This document shows positions 33,842 to 42,829 of a stretch of DNA of 56,993 nucleotides, piece by piece. Position numbers and translations under genes: made by a program. Source of the DNA: Hominimerdicola alba. Lineage in GTDB: Bacteria; Bacillota; Clostridia; Oscillospirales; Ruminococcaceae. Location of the stretch: assembly GCF_900109655.1 (NCBI RefSeq), contig NZ_FOAT01000018.1, forward strand, positions 1 through 56,993. The letters run 5' to 3'. The notes beneath the pieces are model-generated. The model did no database searches. It was not told the origin of the DNA and saw only the letters and a list, made by a program, of their open reading frames with translations. Position 1 is the stretch's first letter; every line of letters begins with the position of its first letter.

Positions 33842-34681
33842 TCATTCAAACTCCTTTGCTATAACTGCTATCACATCATCATCGATGGCATATGTGTGTT
33901 CTTCTGACGGAAATGTGCCGTTCTTGACTTCTTCAATGTAGTCCGAGATGCCCTTGCGCATAACATCACCCACATCTGCGAATTTTTTTACGAACTTTGC
34001 AGTATGGCCTAAAGTCATTCCAAGCATATCCTGATAAACAAGCACCTGACCGTCACAGCCGTTACCTGCGCCGATACCTATGGTCGGGATAAACAGCTTT
34101 TTGGTTATTATCTCAGCCAGTTTTGCCGGTATGCCTTCTAGTGTTACAGCACAGGCACCAGCTTCCTGTATCCTGAGAGCGTCTTCCACAAGTTTTTTTG
34201 CGTTGTCAAGACTTTTGCCCTGAACTTTGAATCCGCCGAAAACATTGACTGACTGTGGAGTAAGTCCAAGATGCGCCACAACAGGTATAGAAGCATTCAC
34301 GATTGCTCTGATCTGCTCGCAGACCTCAGCACCGCCTTCAAGCTTAACGGCATTAGCGCCGCCTTCCTTGATAAGCCTGCCGGCATTTTTAACAGCCTCA
34401 TTAACGCTTGCCTGATATGACATAAATGGCATATCAGCTACGATAAAGGCATTTTTTGCACCTCTTGCAACGGCTTTGGTGTGGTGTATCATATCCTCCA
34501 TAGTGACGGCCAGGGTGTTTTCATAGCCCAGCATCACCATACCGAGGGAATCCCCGATAAGTATGGAGTTGACACCGCACTCATCAATGATACGTGCAGT
34601 AGTGTAGTCATAAGCGGTAAGCATCGTGATCCTGTCACCCGATTGCTTCTGCTTAAGAAGGGTTGAAACTGTGTTTTTCAT
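33842..34681 (-). CDS. panB: 3-methyl-2-oxobutanoate hydroxymethyltransferase
   Basis: A 279-residue enzyme that makes ketopantoate from ketoisovalerate and methylene-tetrahydrofolate. [15 protein letters not shown] and [11 protein letters not shown] (metal- and substrate-binding) are diagnostic. The ATG at 34681 is preferred over the one at 34687 because it stands nine bases after AAGGAG. Its folate cofactor could be supplied by the pathway encoded at 6584-9255. panE (ketopantoate reductase) is not in this window. Confidence 0.96.
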   Translation of the reverse strand: MKNTVSTLLKQKQSGDRITMLTAYDYTTARIIDECGVNSILIGDSLGMVMLGYENTLAVTMEDMIHHTKAVARGAKNAFIVADMPFMSYQASVNEAVKNAGRLIKEGGANAVKLEGGAEVCEQIRAIVNASIPVVAHLGLTPQSVNVFGGFKVQGKSLDNAKKLVEDALRIQEAGACAVTLEGIPAKLAEIITKKLFIPTIGIGAGNGCDGQVLVYQDMLGMTLGHTAKFVKKFADVGDVMRKGISDYIEEVKNGTFPSEEHTYAIDDDVIAVIAKEFE

Positions 34682-34761
34682 AAGCATGAACTCCTTAAAA
34701 TTATGTTACCTTTCCGACTTATTTCGGATAAGATACATTACAGGAAAGACCTGCGTTATAC

Positions 34762-34790
34762 ATTATAACACATGATATATTTCATTTCAA
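34762..34790 (-). promoter_or_regulatory. Promoter of the pantothenate operon
   Basis: On the minus strand TTGAAA (34785-34790) and an extended TGTTATAAT (hexamer 34762-34767) with a 17-base spacer. The leader of about 75 bases can form CTTAT / ATAAG and outer CTTTCC / GGAAAG stems of unknown use. Confidence 0.75.
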
Positions 34791-34860
34791 GTATCGGAAT
34801 GTGATTTCTGATTAATTCATTTTGAACATCATGAGAGATATCTGATCCTGTTGAAAACTA

Positions 34861-34908
34861 AAACCTCAAAAGCAGTGTATCATCAAAAATACACTGCTTC
34901 AGAGGTTT
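34861..34908 (-). terminator. Terminator-like hairpin after the fruR-fruK operon
   Basis: Seven plus ten paired bases with a 3-base internal loop (34861-34880 with 34889-34908). On the minus strand it is followed by a moderately T-rich tail (TAGTTTTC). Confidence 0.6.
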
Positions 34909-34965
34909 AGAAATGTTTTTCAGGGATATGAAAATATTTTATGAAAAGCAAAATTATATATGAAT

Positions 34966-35078
34966 TTACTCGCCGAATCCGTCCTCAAACATTGTGGCTA
35001 TCTCGTCAAGGACCGCCTGTTCGTCTCCTCCGTCTACCACGATCTCGACTAAGGTGCCATTTTTCAGAGCGTATTCAT
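34966..35078 (-). pseudogene. C-terminal remnant of HPr (PTS phosphocarrier protein), out of frame after fruK
   Basis: In a different frame from fruK and overlapping its last codons, the minus strand encodes ALKNGTLVEIVVDG followed by GDEQAVLDEIATMFEDGFGE and a stop. This matches the last 35 or so residues of HPr, including the typical GFGE end. The N-terminal half with the phosphorylated His is missing, and there is no start codon or ribosome site of its own. It cannot act as HPr. The remnant and the absence of fruA behind fruK suggest a deletion that joined the two loci. Confidence 0.7.
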
Positions 35079-35963
35079 AAGCTCTGCTATTCTTTCTTTT
35101 GTTGCAAGTCCGTCTGAAAATGCGGTCGCACCGCCTGCGGCTGTTCCGAGTTTCAGCGCATATTCGTAATTGCCGTCTTTTGAACCTGCCACAAAGCCTG
35201 CAACCATGGAATCGCCTGCACCCACTGAATTTTTCACGGTGCCCTTGCAAACTCCGCTGATGTGAGTTTTGCCGTTTTCGTCAACAAGAAGTGCGCCGTC
35301 GCCTGCCATGGATATCAGCACGTTCTTTGCGCCTTTTTCCCGGAGCTTTTTTGCATACTTTTCTATCTCTTCGATAGTGGTTAGTTTTACGCCGAACATC
35401 TCACCGAGCTCGTGATTATTTGGCTTGATAAGGAACGGTTCATATTTCAGAACGTTCATCAAAAGATCTTTTGTAGCGTCCACAACAGTCTTGATATTCT
35501 TGCATGATAACCGATGCAGTATTTTTTCATATATATTGGAAGGCAAACTGTTTGGGATACTTCCTGCAAGTATCAGCGTGTCGCCGTCTTTCAGACCGTC
35601 CAGTTTTCCGAAAAGTGCTTCGAGGGCTTTGTCATCTATGTGAGGTCCCTGACCGTTTATCTCGGTCTCTTCCGCAGCTTTTATCTTTACGTTGATGCGT
35701 GAATTTCCTTTTTCAAGTCTGACAAAATCAGCATCTATGCCCATTGACTTCAGTCCGTTTTCGATAGCTTCACCCGTAAAGCCAGCGGTAAAACCCAGAG
35801 TTTTTGATTTGATGCCAAGCTCGTTCAGCACTATCGAAACGTTTATTCCCTTGCCGCCGAAGAACATTTCTTCGTAAGAAGTGCGGTTCACTTCTCCGAG
35901 TTTCAGGTCTTCCATGCGTACAACATAATCGATGGCAGGATTAAATGTTACCGTGTATACCAT
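35064..35963 (-). CDS. fruK: 1-phosphofructokinase
   Basis: A 299-residue PfkB-family kinase that phosphorylates fructose 1-phosphate to the 1,6-bisphosphate. FNPAIDYVV at the N-terminus, GGKGINVSIVLNELG and the C-terminal GAGDSMVAGF with the catalytic Asp are diagnostic. The start directly follows the fruR stop, with AAGGAGG upstream, so both genes share a message. In Gram-positive fru operons fruA (the fructose PTS permease) normally follows; here only an HPr remnant does. The sugar phosphate must come from another uptake gene, or the enzyme acts on tagatose phosphate; the sequence does not settle it. Confidence 0.92.
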   Translation of the reverse strand: MVYTVTFNPAIDYVVRMEDLKLGEVNRTSYEEMFFGGKGINVSIVLNELGIKSKTLGFTAGFTGEAIENGLKSMGIDADFVRLEKGNSRINVKIKAAEETEINGQGPHIDDKALEALFGKLDGLKDGDTLILAGSIPNSLPSNIYEKILHRLSCKNIKTVVDATKDLLMNVLKYEPFLIKPNNHELGEMFGVKLTTIEEIEKYAKKLREKGAKNVLISMAGDGALLVDENGKTHISGVCKGTVKNSVGAGDSMVAGFVAGSKDGNYEYALKLGTAAGGATAFSDGLATKERIAELMNTL

Positions 35964-36710
35964 CTACATTACCTCCTTGATATTTGCTGCTGACAAATAT
36001 TTTTTGTCACCGAGCTTATCGGTTATTATCATTACCCGTCCCAGATCGGCAAAGGTGACGGAAGTTATCTGCTCGAATTTGGAATGGTCTGCAAGAATGT
36101 AGACCGTTCTGCTGTTTCTTATTACCGCAGTCTTTACGCTTGCTTCGTTTCTGTCGGGAGTAGAGATATCACCCGAAAGGGAAATGCCGTTTGCACCGAT
36201 AAAGCTCTTGGTGAAGTAATAGCTTTGAAGACTGCTCACACATTCCGCACCCACGATAGCTTCGGTAGAAAGCTTTATCTCACCTGCGGGAATGAACACC
36301 TTGAAGCCCCGCTGTGCCAGCTTTTTTGCATGGATAAAAGCGTTGGTCACAAAGGTCACATTCTTTTCGGGGATAAAGTCGATCATCTTTTCGGTTGTAG
36401 TACCCGCATCGATGAACACGAAATCACCGTCATCTATAAGTGAAGCAGCATATCTTGCGATAGCCAGCTTTTCATCGTTGAACAGCTTTGATTTTTTCTC
36501 GATATCCTGTTCTTCAATTACAAATGAGTCATTTACCGAGATAGCACCGCCGTGTACCTTTACAAGAAGCCCCTTTTCTGCGAGAGCGTTAAGATCACGC
36601 CTTACTGTAGATTCAGAAGCGTTCAGCAGTTCGCAAAGCTCGCCAAGCTGTACACTTTTATTTGAATTAACTGAATTTAAGATTATTGAATGTCTTTCCT
36701 CAGTCAGCAT
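35964..36710 (-). CDS. fruR: DeoR-family transcriptional regulator
   Basis: A 248-residue repressor. The N-terminal helix-turn-helix (about 1-57, with LGELCELLNASESTVRRDL) and the C-terminal sugar-phosphate-sensing domain (about 75-240, with DAGTTTEKMIDFIP) are typical of DeoR/FruR. It is the first gene of the operon and most likely controls it in response to fructose 1-phosphate. The start ATG at 36710 has a weak AGAGGTG site. Confidence 0.9.
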   Translation of the reverse strand: MLTEERHSIILNSVNSNKSVQLGELCELLNASESTVRRDLNALAEKGLLVKVHGGAISVNDSFVIEEQDIEKKSKLFNDEKLAIARYAASLIDDGDFVFIDAGTTTEKMIDFIPEKNVTFVTNAFIHAKKLAQRGFKVFIPAGEIKLSTEAIVGAECVSSLQSYYFTKSFIGANGISLSGDISTPDRNEASVKTAVIRNSRTVYILADHSKFEQITSVTFADLGRVMIITDKLGDKKYLSAANIKEVM

Positions 36711-36763
36711 TATCGTTCACCTCTTATGGCTGTTGTTGAATGATTTTGATTGTTTCTGACGTA

Positions 36764-36792
36764 AATATATCATATTTTTTCAGACAAGTCAA
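36764..36792 (-). promoter_or_regulatory. Promoter of the fruR-fruK operon
   Basis: On the minus strand TTGACT (36787-36792) and TATATT (36764-36769) with a 17-base spacer. The downstream leader is rich in CAA and TCA repeats, a plausible but unproven FruR operator region. Confidence 0.72.
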
Positions 36793-37025
36793 GAAAATTC
36801 AGTCATCTTCATTCAAAATGCTTCGCTTTTGTATGACTGCACACTTTTAAAAGTTTTTGTTTGTTGATTTTGAATATTTTTTATTTTCGATATCTGAAAA
36901 ACATTGATAAATTCGCTGCGATTATATTAAGGAACAGGAAGATATCTCAAAAAGAAAACTACGACATCCGCCTTGTTCAAACCTTTAATTCTGTTAATAC
37001 TATCTTCGTTGACTGTATTTTTGCG
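36793..37025. other. AT-rich spacer between divergent operons
   Basis: No gene or repeat is supported. It separates the fruR-fruK promoter from the promoter of the TIM-barrel operon. Confidence 0.5.
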
Positions 37026-37054
37026 TTGACTTATCTATATAATTATGTTATAAT
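37026..37054 (+). promoter_or_regulatory. Promoter of the TIM-barrel / HAD-VanW operon
   Basis: TTGACT at 37026-37031 and an extended TGTTATAAT (hexamer at 37049-37054) with a 17-base spacer. The leader of about 170 bases contains a CAGCC / GGCTG stem near 37178-37192. Confidence 0.78.
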
Positions 37055-37231
37055 ATGTTCAGTCAAAACGCTATAACATGGGTATTTATCAGATCCTGAT
37101 ATTACCGGTTTTCAGGAAAACTTGAATTCTAAGATCTATAATGTACACAAAATATTAAGTATATACGACATGGGCAGACAGCCTGTTTGGCTGCTGTTGA
37201 AATTTGAAATTTACTATATAAAGGTGATAGC

Positions 37232-37918
37232 ATGAATGAAAGACCGTTGCTAATCGTTATGCTGACTTATGACGATAAGACCTCTTCCGACGCGGAGGAG
37301 ATCTTTGAAAAATGTAAAGATACTCCTGCCGAGTATTTCGGATTTAAGGAGCTTGACCTTCCTCATGACAAGATGAAACGTCTTTTCGCCCGCATGAAAG
37401 AGTGCGGCAAAAAGACAGCCCTTGAAGTTGTGGCATATACCGAAAGTGAGTGTATTGAAGGTGCGAAACTTGCGGTGGAATGCGGTGTTGATATGCTGAT
37501 GGGCACAGTGTATTCCGATGCGGTCAGGGATATATGCCGCGGTGCAGGAATACTTTATCTGCCCTTTGTTGGTGATATTGAGGGAAGACCATCGGTGCTT
37601 TACGGCACGGCAGAAGGTATGATATCTCAGGCGAAGGCTTTGCTTGAAAAGGGCGTGGACGGCTTTGATCTGCTGGGCTATCGTTTTACAGGCGATGCTG
37701 TGGAACTTAACCGCCGTTTTGTATCGGAGGTAAGTGCACCTGTGGTCATAGCGGGAAGTATTGACAGCTTTGAACGAATAGATGAGGTACTTGAAACAGG
37801 CGCGTGGGGATTTACTATTGGAAGTGCATTTTTTGACAAATGCTTTGGCGAAAGTTTTCTCGAGCAGATCGATAAAGTGTGCAGGTATATTCACGGAAAG
37901 GAGACTGTTTTATGCTGA
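37232..37918 (+). CDS. TIM-barrel phosphate-binding protein of unknown function
   Basis: A 228-residue protein with the alternating pattern of a beta/alpha barrel. The C-terminal part VIAGSIDSFERIDEVLETGA and WGFTIGSAFF is the standard phosphate-binding motif of barrels such as HisA, TrpF and related enzymes. Internal landmarks are ALEVVAYTESECIEGA and GVDGFDLLGYRFTG. I do not recognise the exact family. It overlaps the next gene by 7 bases, so it is probably co-expressed with the HAD-VanW protein. Confidence 0.62.
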   Translation: MNERPLLIVMLTYDDKTSSDAEEIFEKCKDTPAEYFGFKELDLPHDKMKRLFARMKECGKKTALEVVAYTESECIEGAKLAVECGVDMLMGTVYSDAVRDICRGAGILYLPFVGDIEGRPSVLYGTAEGMISQAKALLEKGVDGFDLLGYRFTGDAVELNRRFVSEVSAPVVIAGSIDSFERIDEVLETGAWGFTIGSAFFDKCFGESFLEQIDKVCRYIHGKETVLC

Positions 37919-39285
37919 AAAAACTGTTCCCTGCATCTTACGCTGACAGCGTGTATATGCTGGATTATGATAAATTGTACAAAAAAGGGTACAGGGGACT
38001 TATCCTTGACATAGATAATACCCTTGTACATCACGGCGATCCTGCAAACGATGAGATAAAGGCGCTTTTTCAGCGCATACGAGCTGCGGGTCTTAAAACC
38101 GTTCTGCTTTCGGATAATGATATTGACCGTGTTCGTCCTTTTGCTGAAGCGGTAGGCTCACCCTTTGTGTGTGATGCGGGAAAGCCATCAACTGCGGGAT
38201 ATAAAAAGGCACTGGATATACTTGGGCTTGATAAAAAGCAGGTCATCAGTATCGGAGATCAGCTTATACTTGATGTTCGCGGAGCGAATCGCAGCGGTAT
38301 CGACAGTATTCTGGTGCATTTTGTGGAGGTCAAGGGTGAAAAGGAACTGGGGCAGAAACGCTATTTTGAATACTACGCATTAAAGCTTTGGGAAAAAACA
38401 CCTTTTTTCAACAGGCTTGGAGACATCTATTCAGGCGGAAATAACCGACCATTCCTGCGCAGTGAGAAGGTACTGTTCTGTGATATAAATGACACTACCT
38501 ACGCTATTTCCGAGGCTAAGGAAAAAATCAAGCGGATAGTTCGTGATGCAATAAGCGGCGAACGTTTTGCTTTCAGACGAACAGGCAGCCGTTTGCCAAA
38601 TGTGGTTTCAACATACAGCTCACATCTTATAAAAAAGGGCAAGGGCATAGACCCCACTTTACAACGCAACAAGGCAGTAAATATAAGGATCGCAAGCGAT
38701 ACGATGAACGGTATGCTGATACTGCCCGGGGAGACTTTTTCTTTCTGGCGTACAGTAGGCAAGATAACCGCTGCCAAGGGCTACCGTGACGGGCGAATAA
38801 TATCCGGCGGAAAACTGGAGCCGGGTCTCGGCGGAGGTCTTTGCAATCTGGCGAACACGATACACAACCTTATACTGCACAGTCCACTGGAGGTCACAGA
38901 GTTCCACAGCCATTCTGATGCGCTGGCACCTGACGGTCCTGTGCGTGTGCCATTCAGTTCGGGAACATCGGTGTGCTATAACTATGTGGATTACCGTTTC
39001 CGCAACTGCACCCATCAGCCTGTTCAGCTTTGTGTGTGGTGTGAAAAGGGCGAACTGCGTGCAGAGCTTCGCAGTAAGCGTCAGTTCCCGCAGACCTTTG
39101 AACTTGCTGAGGAGGATCACCATTTTTCCAAAGAGGGTGACAAGTATTACCGTATCTCTAAGATATACAAGCTGACCCGTGACCGCAAAACAGGGGAGAT
39201 AATAGCAAAAGATCTGGTGCGCGATAATCACTCCGAGGTCATGTATGACCCGAGTGAGATACCGCAGGAACTTATAAGAAACTGA
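37912..39285 (+). CDS. Fusion of a YqeG-like HAD phosphatase and a VanW-family domain
   Basis: A 457-residue protein with two parts. Residues 1-165 match the HAD-IIIA/YqeG phosphatase pattern (LILDIDNTLVH with Asp33 and Asp35, LLSDND, and KPSTAGYKKAL). The rest, from about 215 to 400, is VanW-like (TYSSHLI, GMLILPGETFSFW, GKITAAKGYRDGRI, GGGLCNLANTIHNL). VanW occurs next to vancomycin-resistance genes, but its function is not known. The start at 37912 has AAAGGAG upstream and overlaps the previous gene; an in-frame frame extension to 37879 lacks support. The fusion is unusual and may link a sugar- or nucleotide-phosphatase activity to a cell-wall role. Confidence 0.78.
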   Translation: MLKKLFPASYADSVYMLDYDKLYKKGYRGLILDIDNTLVHHGDPANDEIKALFQRIRAAGLKTVLLSDNDIDRVRPFAEAVGSPFVCDAGKPSTAGYKKALDILGLDKKQVISIGDQLILDVRGANRSGIDSILVHFVEVKGEKELGQKRYFEYYALKLWEKTPFFNRLGDIYSGGNNRPFLRSEKVLFCDINDTTYAISEAKEKIKRIVRDAISGERFAFRRTGSRLPNVVSTYSSHLIKKGKGIDPTLQRNKAVNIRIASDTMNGMLILPGETFSFWRTVGKITAAKGYRDGRIISGGKLEPGLGGGLCNLANTIHNLILHSPLEVTEFHSHSDALAPDGPVRVPFSSGTSVCYNYVDYRFRNCTHQPVQLCVWCEKGELRAELRSKRQFPQTFELAEEDHHFSKEGDKYYRISKIYKLTRDRKTGEIIAKDLVRDNHSEVMYDPSEIPQELIRN

Positions 39286-39304
39286 TATAAGACATCTGAA
39301 AGAT

Positions 39305-39337
39305 AAAGACCTCGGTATCTAAGATATCGGGGTCTTT
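39305..39337 (+). terminator. Stem-loop after the HAD-VanW gene
   Basis: AAAGACC / GGTCTTT outer arms with inner paired CG and TAT, closing 18 bases after the stop. No long T run follows. Confidence 0.6.
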
Positions 39338-39435
39338 CGTAATTAAGGAATTGTTCAGCGCTATGCAATAACATGAGGATACGCTTTTGTGTGAAGTAAT
39401 GGTAACCATAAACGATAGATATAAATGACATGAAA

Positions 39436-39463
39436 AACGGCAGTCTCCGAAGAAACTGCCGTT
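39436..39463 (-). terminator. Terminator for the minus-strand multi-module gene
   Basis: AACGGCAGT / ACTGCCGTT with a TTTT tail on the minus strand; it could act in both directions. Confidence 0.78.
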
Positions 39464-39536
39464 ATTTCAATTTTATTGAGTTTGTATCATTTTAATGACC
39501 AACTGACCTGTGTGAAAACTTTTTTAGTTTTCAGAA

Positions 39537-41579
39537 TCAATTGGGCGAACATTCAAACTCTTCTGGAGATAAGAAACTAGAGCCATCGAAGTAGATAGAC
39601 AACATATTCTCGTCCTCATTCACCATTTTGTCTGTTAAAGAAACAGTGTAAGCCACACCTGTTTCTACATTGGTTATTTTCAGACAGGAGCTAAGATCAC
39701 CGACACCCTGAGTTTTCTGCCTGATACCGAACTGCATAGAACCGCCGTTAGGTGCACAGATGTGTCTGGGCAGAGTTTGCTGAGCGGTATTGTTCTTGTT
39801 ACTGTCGAAGAACTCGAAGTACTGAGAATCACCGGGGACAGCACAACTGATATCCCATGTCTGATGTGAACCACTGTAGTTGTAAAGTGTTATCAAGTAT
39901 TCGTTAGATTCAAGGCTCAGCTGATCGGCTGCCGAGGAGACGGAAACAGTAACAGCGTGTGCGGGAGCCTGTGCAGTCATCCATTTGCCGTTAACTTTTG
40001 CTACTACAACTGTCTTGTAAGAACCGCTCTGTACCTTAGGTGAAGTCCATGTGCGGACATTGCTGTCCAGCTGCTTAGCGATCTGCCACTTGTTTGCGAG
40101 GCAAACTGCTACTGCATATTTCTCAGCACCGGGAACTGCTTCCCACTTGTAGCCTATCTTTCCGTTAATGACCTTGGTCTGGAATTCGGGATAGAGGTTG
40201 GTGACTGTATCCTTCGGGGTAACTGTTATAGCATTGGAGAAGTCAGTGATCCACTGTCCGCTGGATTTTGATACAACTGCAACTTTGTAGCTGCCGCCTG
40301 CCTTCAGGTTTTTAAGTACATAAGATGTACCTGTGCCATGATCGAGAAGCTTCCACTTGCCGTTAATATAGCCTGCAACACCGTACTCTTCTGCACCTTC
40401 AACATCTTCCCAGCTGAGCTTTACTGCGCCATTGACCTTTTCATAGGAGATCTTAGGTGCGGCATAGGGCAGCTTGTCCAGCACTTCATCCTTTTCGTCT
40501 ACATATGACTTGCCGTCAACGGTCACTGTTGCAACATAGCGAAGCAAGCCTGTTTTTGTGTAGGTGGGGTCAGATATATTCTTAACAGTTATCTTAGCGT
40601 CAGTATTGATCACCTTCGTACCGCATCTTTTGCACTTAACGGTAAGGTGGGCGGAGGAATAATCGCTGCTCCATTTCCAAACGGGTTCATCGAGGTCATG
40701 TCCGAGAGCTTTGATGATGGCTTCATCCTTAGTGATCTCGTTCGTACACTCTTCGTCGGAGTAATACTTGTCGCTGAACGAATTGTACCAGAATTCGATA
40801 TTGCCGTTATGGGTGCAGTTAGGTTCGCAAGCTTCATAGTGTATGCTTCTGTTGTATTCGCCTATTTCGTAAAAATTGATCGGATCAGAATCGCCAAGCC
40901 TTGCACCTCCATTATACTCTTCATATATGGTGATCAACTTGAATTCCGGTTCAGCATCAGGATAAACAACTGTTGTCCTGCAAAGGATCTTGTGCATTTT
41001 ACAAGCTACGTAACAAGTTCCGAAGTATGCTATCGGTTCATAATCCACGCCATCGAGTCCGTCGATAGACTGATTGAAAGCAGTCAGAATTTCTTCATTA
41101 GCATCAAGCGTGGTATCTCCATCATTTACGTCATAGCCACCAGCAGACCCGTATGGGCTGCTTTTCAATACCGTTGTCCTGCCGATGATCTTAGCACCAC
41201 CCTTAAGATCCTTATAAATGTATATCAGATAATAAGAGGGTCTTGCCAGCGGAGCAACAGCCTTTACCTTGCATAAAATACAGTAATTTGTACCCGCCAC
41301 GCACTGCCTTGCAAGCACTGCAACAGGAGTGTATGCAACTCCGTCGATGTTGCTGGTCGCCTTGTCCAGAGCATCAATAGCATCGGGATTGTTTTCGGGC
41401 GATGTACTGCCTTTTACAGCCGCCCAGCCGCCTGACACCTTATCCGAAGCCGAGTGATATCCGGAACTTCCGATGTTATCCTCCGCACTTGCTGCTACAG
41501 CAGACATACAGCCCGCAATGCACAAAGCAGCGGTCAGACCCGCCAGTGTACGCTTCATAACGTTATGTTTCTTTTCCAA
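39537..41579 (-). CDS. Second secreted multi-module protein with two CBM37-like modules
   Basis: A 680-residue protein that starts with TTG at 41579, nine bases after GGAGG; ATG at 41558 is the alternative. It has a signal peptide (about 8-32), two similar segments of about 95 residues (CKVKAVAPLARPSYYLIYIY and RTTVVYPDAEPEFKLITIYE), one zinc-ribbon-like motif (VKCKRCGTK), two CBM37-like modules (starting near 375 and 463, types YGVAGYINGKW and YAVAVCLANKW) and a C-terminal beta-rich domain (about 550-680). No catalytic motif is visible. Its middle (NIEFWYNSFSDKYYSDEE) is homologous to the protein encoded at 28864-31194. Confidence 0.82.
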   Translation of the reverse strand: MEKKHNVMKRTLAGLTAALCIAGCMSAVAASAEDNIGSSGYHSASDKVSGGWAAVKGSTSPENNPDAIDALDKATSNIDGVAYTPVAVLARQCVAGTNYCILCKVKAVAPLARPSYYLIYIYKDLKGGAKIIGRTTVLKSSPYGSAGGYDVNDGDTTLDANEEILTAFNQSIDGLDGVDYEPIAYFGTCYVACKMHKILCRTTVVYPDAEPEFKLITIYEEYNGGARLGDSDPINFYEIGEYNRSIHYEACEPNCTHNGNIEFWYNSFSDKYYSDEECTNEITKDEAIIKALGHDLDEPVWKWSSDYSSAHLTVKCKRCGTKVINTDAKITVKNISDPTYTKTGLLRYVATVTVDGKSYVDEKDEVLDKLPYAAPKISYEKVNGAVKLSWEDVEGAEEYGVAGYINGKWKLLDHGTGTSYVLKNLKAGGSYKVAVVSKSSGQWITDFSNAITVTPKDTVTNLYPEFQTKVINGKIGYKWEAVPGAEKYAVAVCLANKWQIAKQLDSNVRTWTSPKVQSGSYKTVVVAKVNGKWMTAQAPAHAVTVSVSSAADQLSLESNEYLITLYNYSGSHQTWDISCAVPGDSQYFEFFDSNKNNTAQQTLPRHICAPNGGSMQFGIRQKTQGVGDLSSCLKITNVETGVAYTVSLTDKMVNEDENMLSIYFDGSSFLSPEEFECSPN

Positions 41580-41652
41580 TTTGATTACCTCCGTTTACAA
41601 AAATCTTTTTGCTACACAAAAATGTTGTTAGTTTATTCATCTAACATCAATG

Positions 41653-41681
41653 ATTATATTACAGTTTTTCTGACAACGCAA
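41653..41681 (-). promoter_or_regulatory. Promoter of the second multi-module protein gene
   Basis: On the minus strand TTGCGT (41676-41681) and TATAAT (41653-41658) with a 17-base spacer. Confidence 0.7.
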
Positions 41682-41846
41682 GCATTTAGTTGTATTTTTT
41701 AGTATTTTAGCATCGATTTGTAGAAAATAAACATTCAGTATACTGGATATTGGTCAAATGTGCTGAGCAAAATATTGACATTTCTGGCAATAGCAGGAAA
41801 TCAGCGCATTGCAGAACTTAGACATATCGGTAAGTCGGGAGCAGTA

Positions 41847-42542
41847 TCACATCAATGTCTGCTCGTTTATTATCAGATGAAATTCAAGATCAAGAAAACC
41901 TGCAGCTTTGCGGCAGAGCAGCATACGTTCCATGAATATCTCAAAATATTCGCCTATCTCACCGTATCTTGTATCTATTTCAAGCTTCAGCTTTATGGCT
42001 GTATGCTCCTGATTGATCTTCAGCTTGGAAGACTTTACAGAATAGTTTACCCTGTCATGGATATCATAATTTCTTTTATCATCATCCTGAACACGGCTTC
42101 TTCTGACATCGGATTTATCCGCCAGGATAAGTGCCGCGGCTATCTTGCTTACGGGAAGACCGCAGCCTTCGTCATGGTTGCCGATGGCCTGTATTATCGG
42201 AGCTATATCCTCAGCGGGGATACCCATTTTATCCAGAAGATAGAATGTCATCATCGCGCCTGACTGGCTGTGATCCTCGCGGTTTATGACGTTTCCCAGA
42301 TCGTGCATCCATGCTGCTGTTAATGCAAGGTCTATTGTGTGGTCGTCCAAATCTAAAGTTTCAAGAATGTATCCCACACGGTCGGCAACAACTCCTATGT
42401 GCGCAAAGCTATGCTCGGTATAACCCATAGCCTGCATCGATTCGTTTTGTGCCTTTATATATACGTTTATATTGTGATCCTGTTTTATCCTGTTGAACAG
42501 CGGAAATCTATCCGCATTTTCCTGAGCATTATTTATCCACAC
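41847..42542 (-). CDS. HD-domain phosphohydrolase
   Basis: A 231-residue HD protein. Metal ligands are visible as His in EHSFAHIGVV, HD in AAWMHDLGNV, His in REDHSQSGA and His in GNHDEG. DKSDVRRSRV follows and resembles the later conserved DK pair. It starts with GTG at 42542 (no good ribosome site; AAGGAG lies 13 bases away). The substrate is unknown, probably a nucleotide or cyclic nucleotide. It sits alone between the multi-module gene and the anti-sigma gene. Confidence 0.8.
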   Translation of the reverse strand: MWINNAQENADRFPLFNRIKQDHNINVYIKAQNESMQAMGYTEHSFAHIGVVADRVGYILETLDLDDHTIDLALTAAWMHDLGNVINREDHSQSGAMMTFYLLDKMGIPAEDIAPIIQAIGNHDEGCGLPVSKIAAALILADKSDVRRSRVQDDDKRNYDIHDRVNYSVKSSKLKINQEHTAIKLKLEIDTRYGEIGEYFEIFMERMLLCRKAAGFLDLEFHLIINEQTLM

Positions 42543-42761
42543 AGTTTCAAATCAACTCCTTATAAAGTAATCATCAAATGTCAAATCTATCTTTGCGGGA
42601 TCATATGAACTGATCTACTAACTATTGATATTATACTATATTTGTGTGAGTGTTGTCAATCGGCATAATGAGCTTCGCGGGAAAAGGAAAGGGGAGTGCC
42701 GGGCAGAGATCTTACTATCTCCGAGTTTTATGCAATCATCATATCCGAGTTATTTCCGAGA

Positions 42762-42797
42762 AAAGGCGCGTAAACAGCTGTGCCGTTTACGCGCTTT
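42762..42797 (-). terminator. Terminator of the sigma/anti-sigma operon
   Basis: GCGCGTAAAC / GTTTACGCGC perfect arms plus flanking A/T pairs, with CCTTTTCTC on the minus-strand side. Confidence 0.75.
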
Positions 42798-42829
42798 CTC
42801 ACTCGTTTTGTTATCTCAGTTCGATAATA

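Noticed and set aside
36861-37076. 71-residue plus-strand frame in the fruR spacer
   Set aside because: It crosses the promoter of the TIM-barrel operon and shows AT-rich, non-coding composition.
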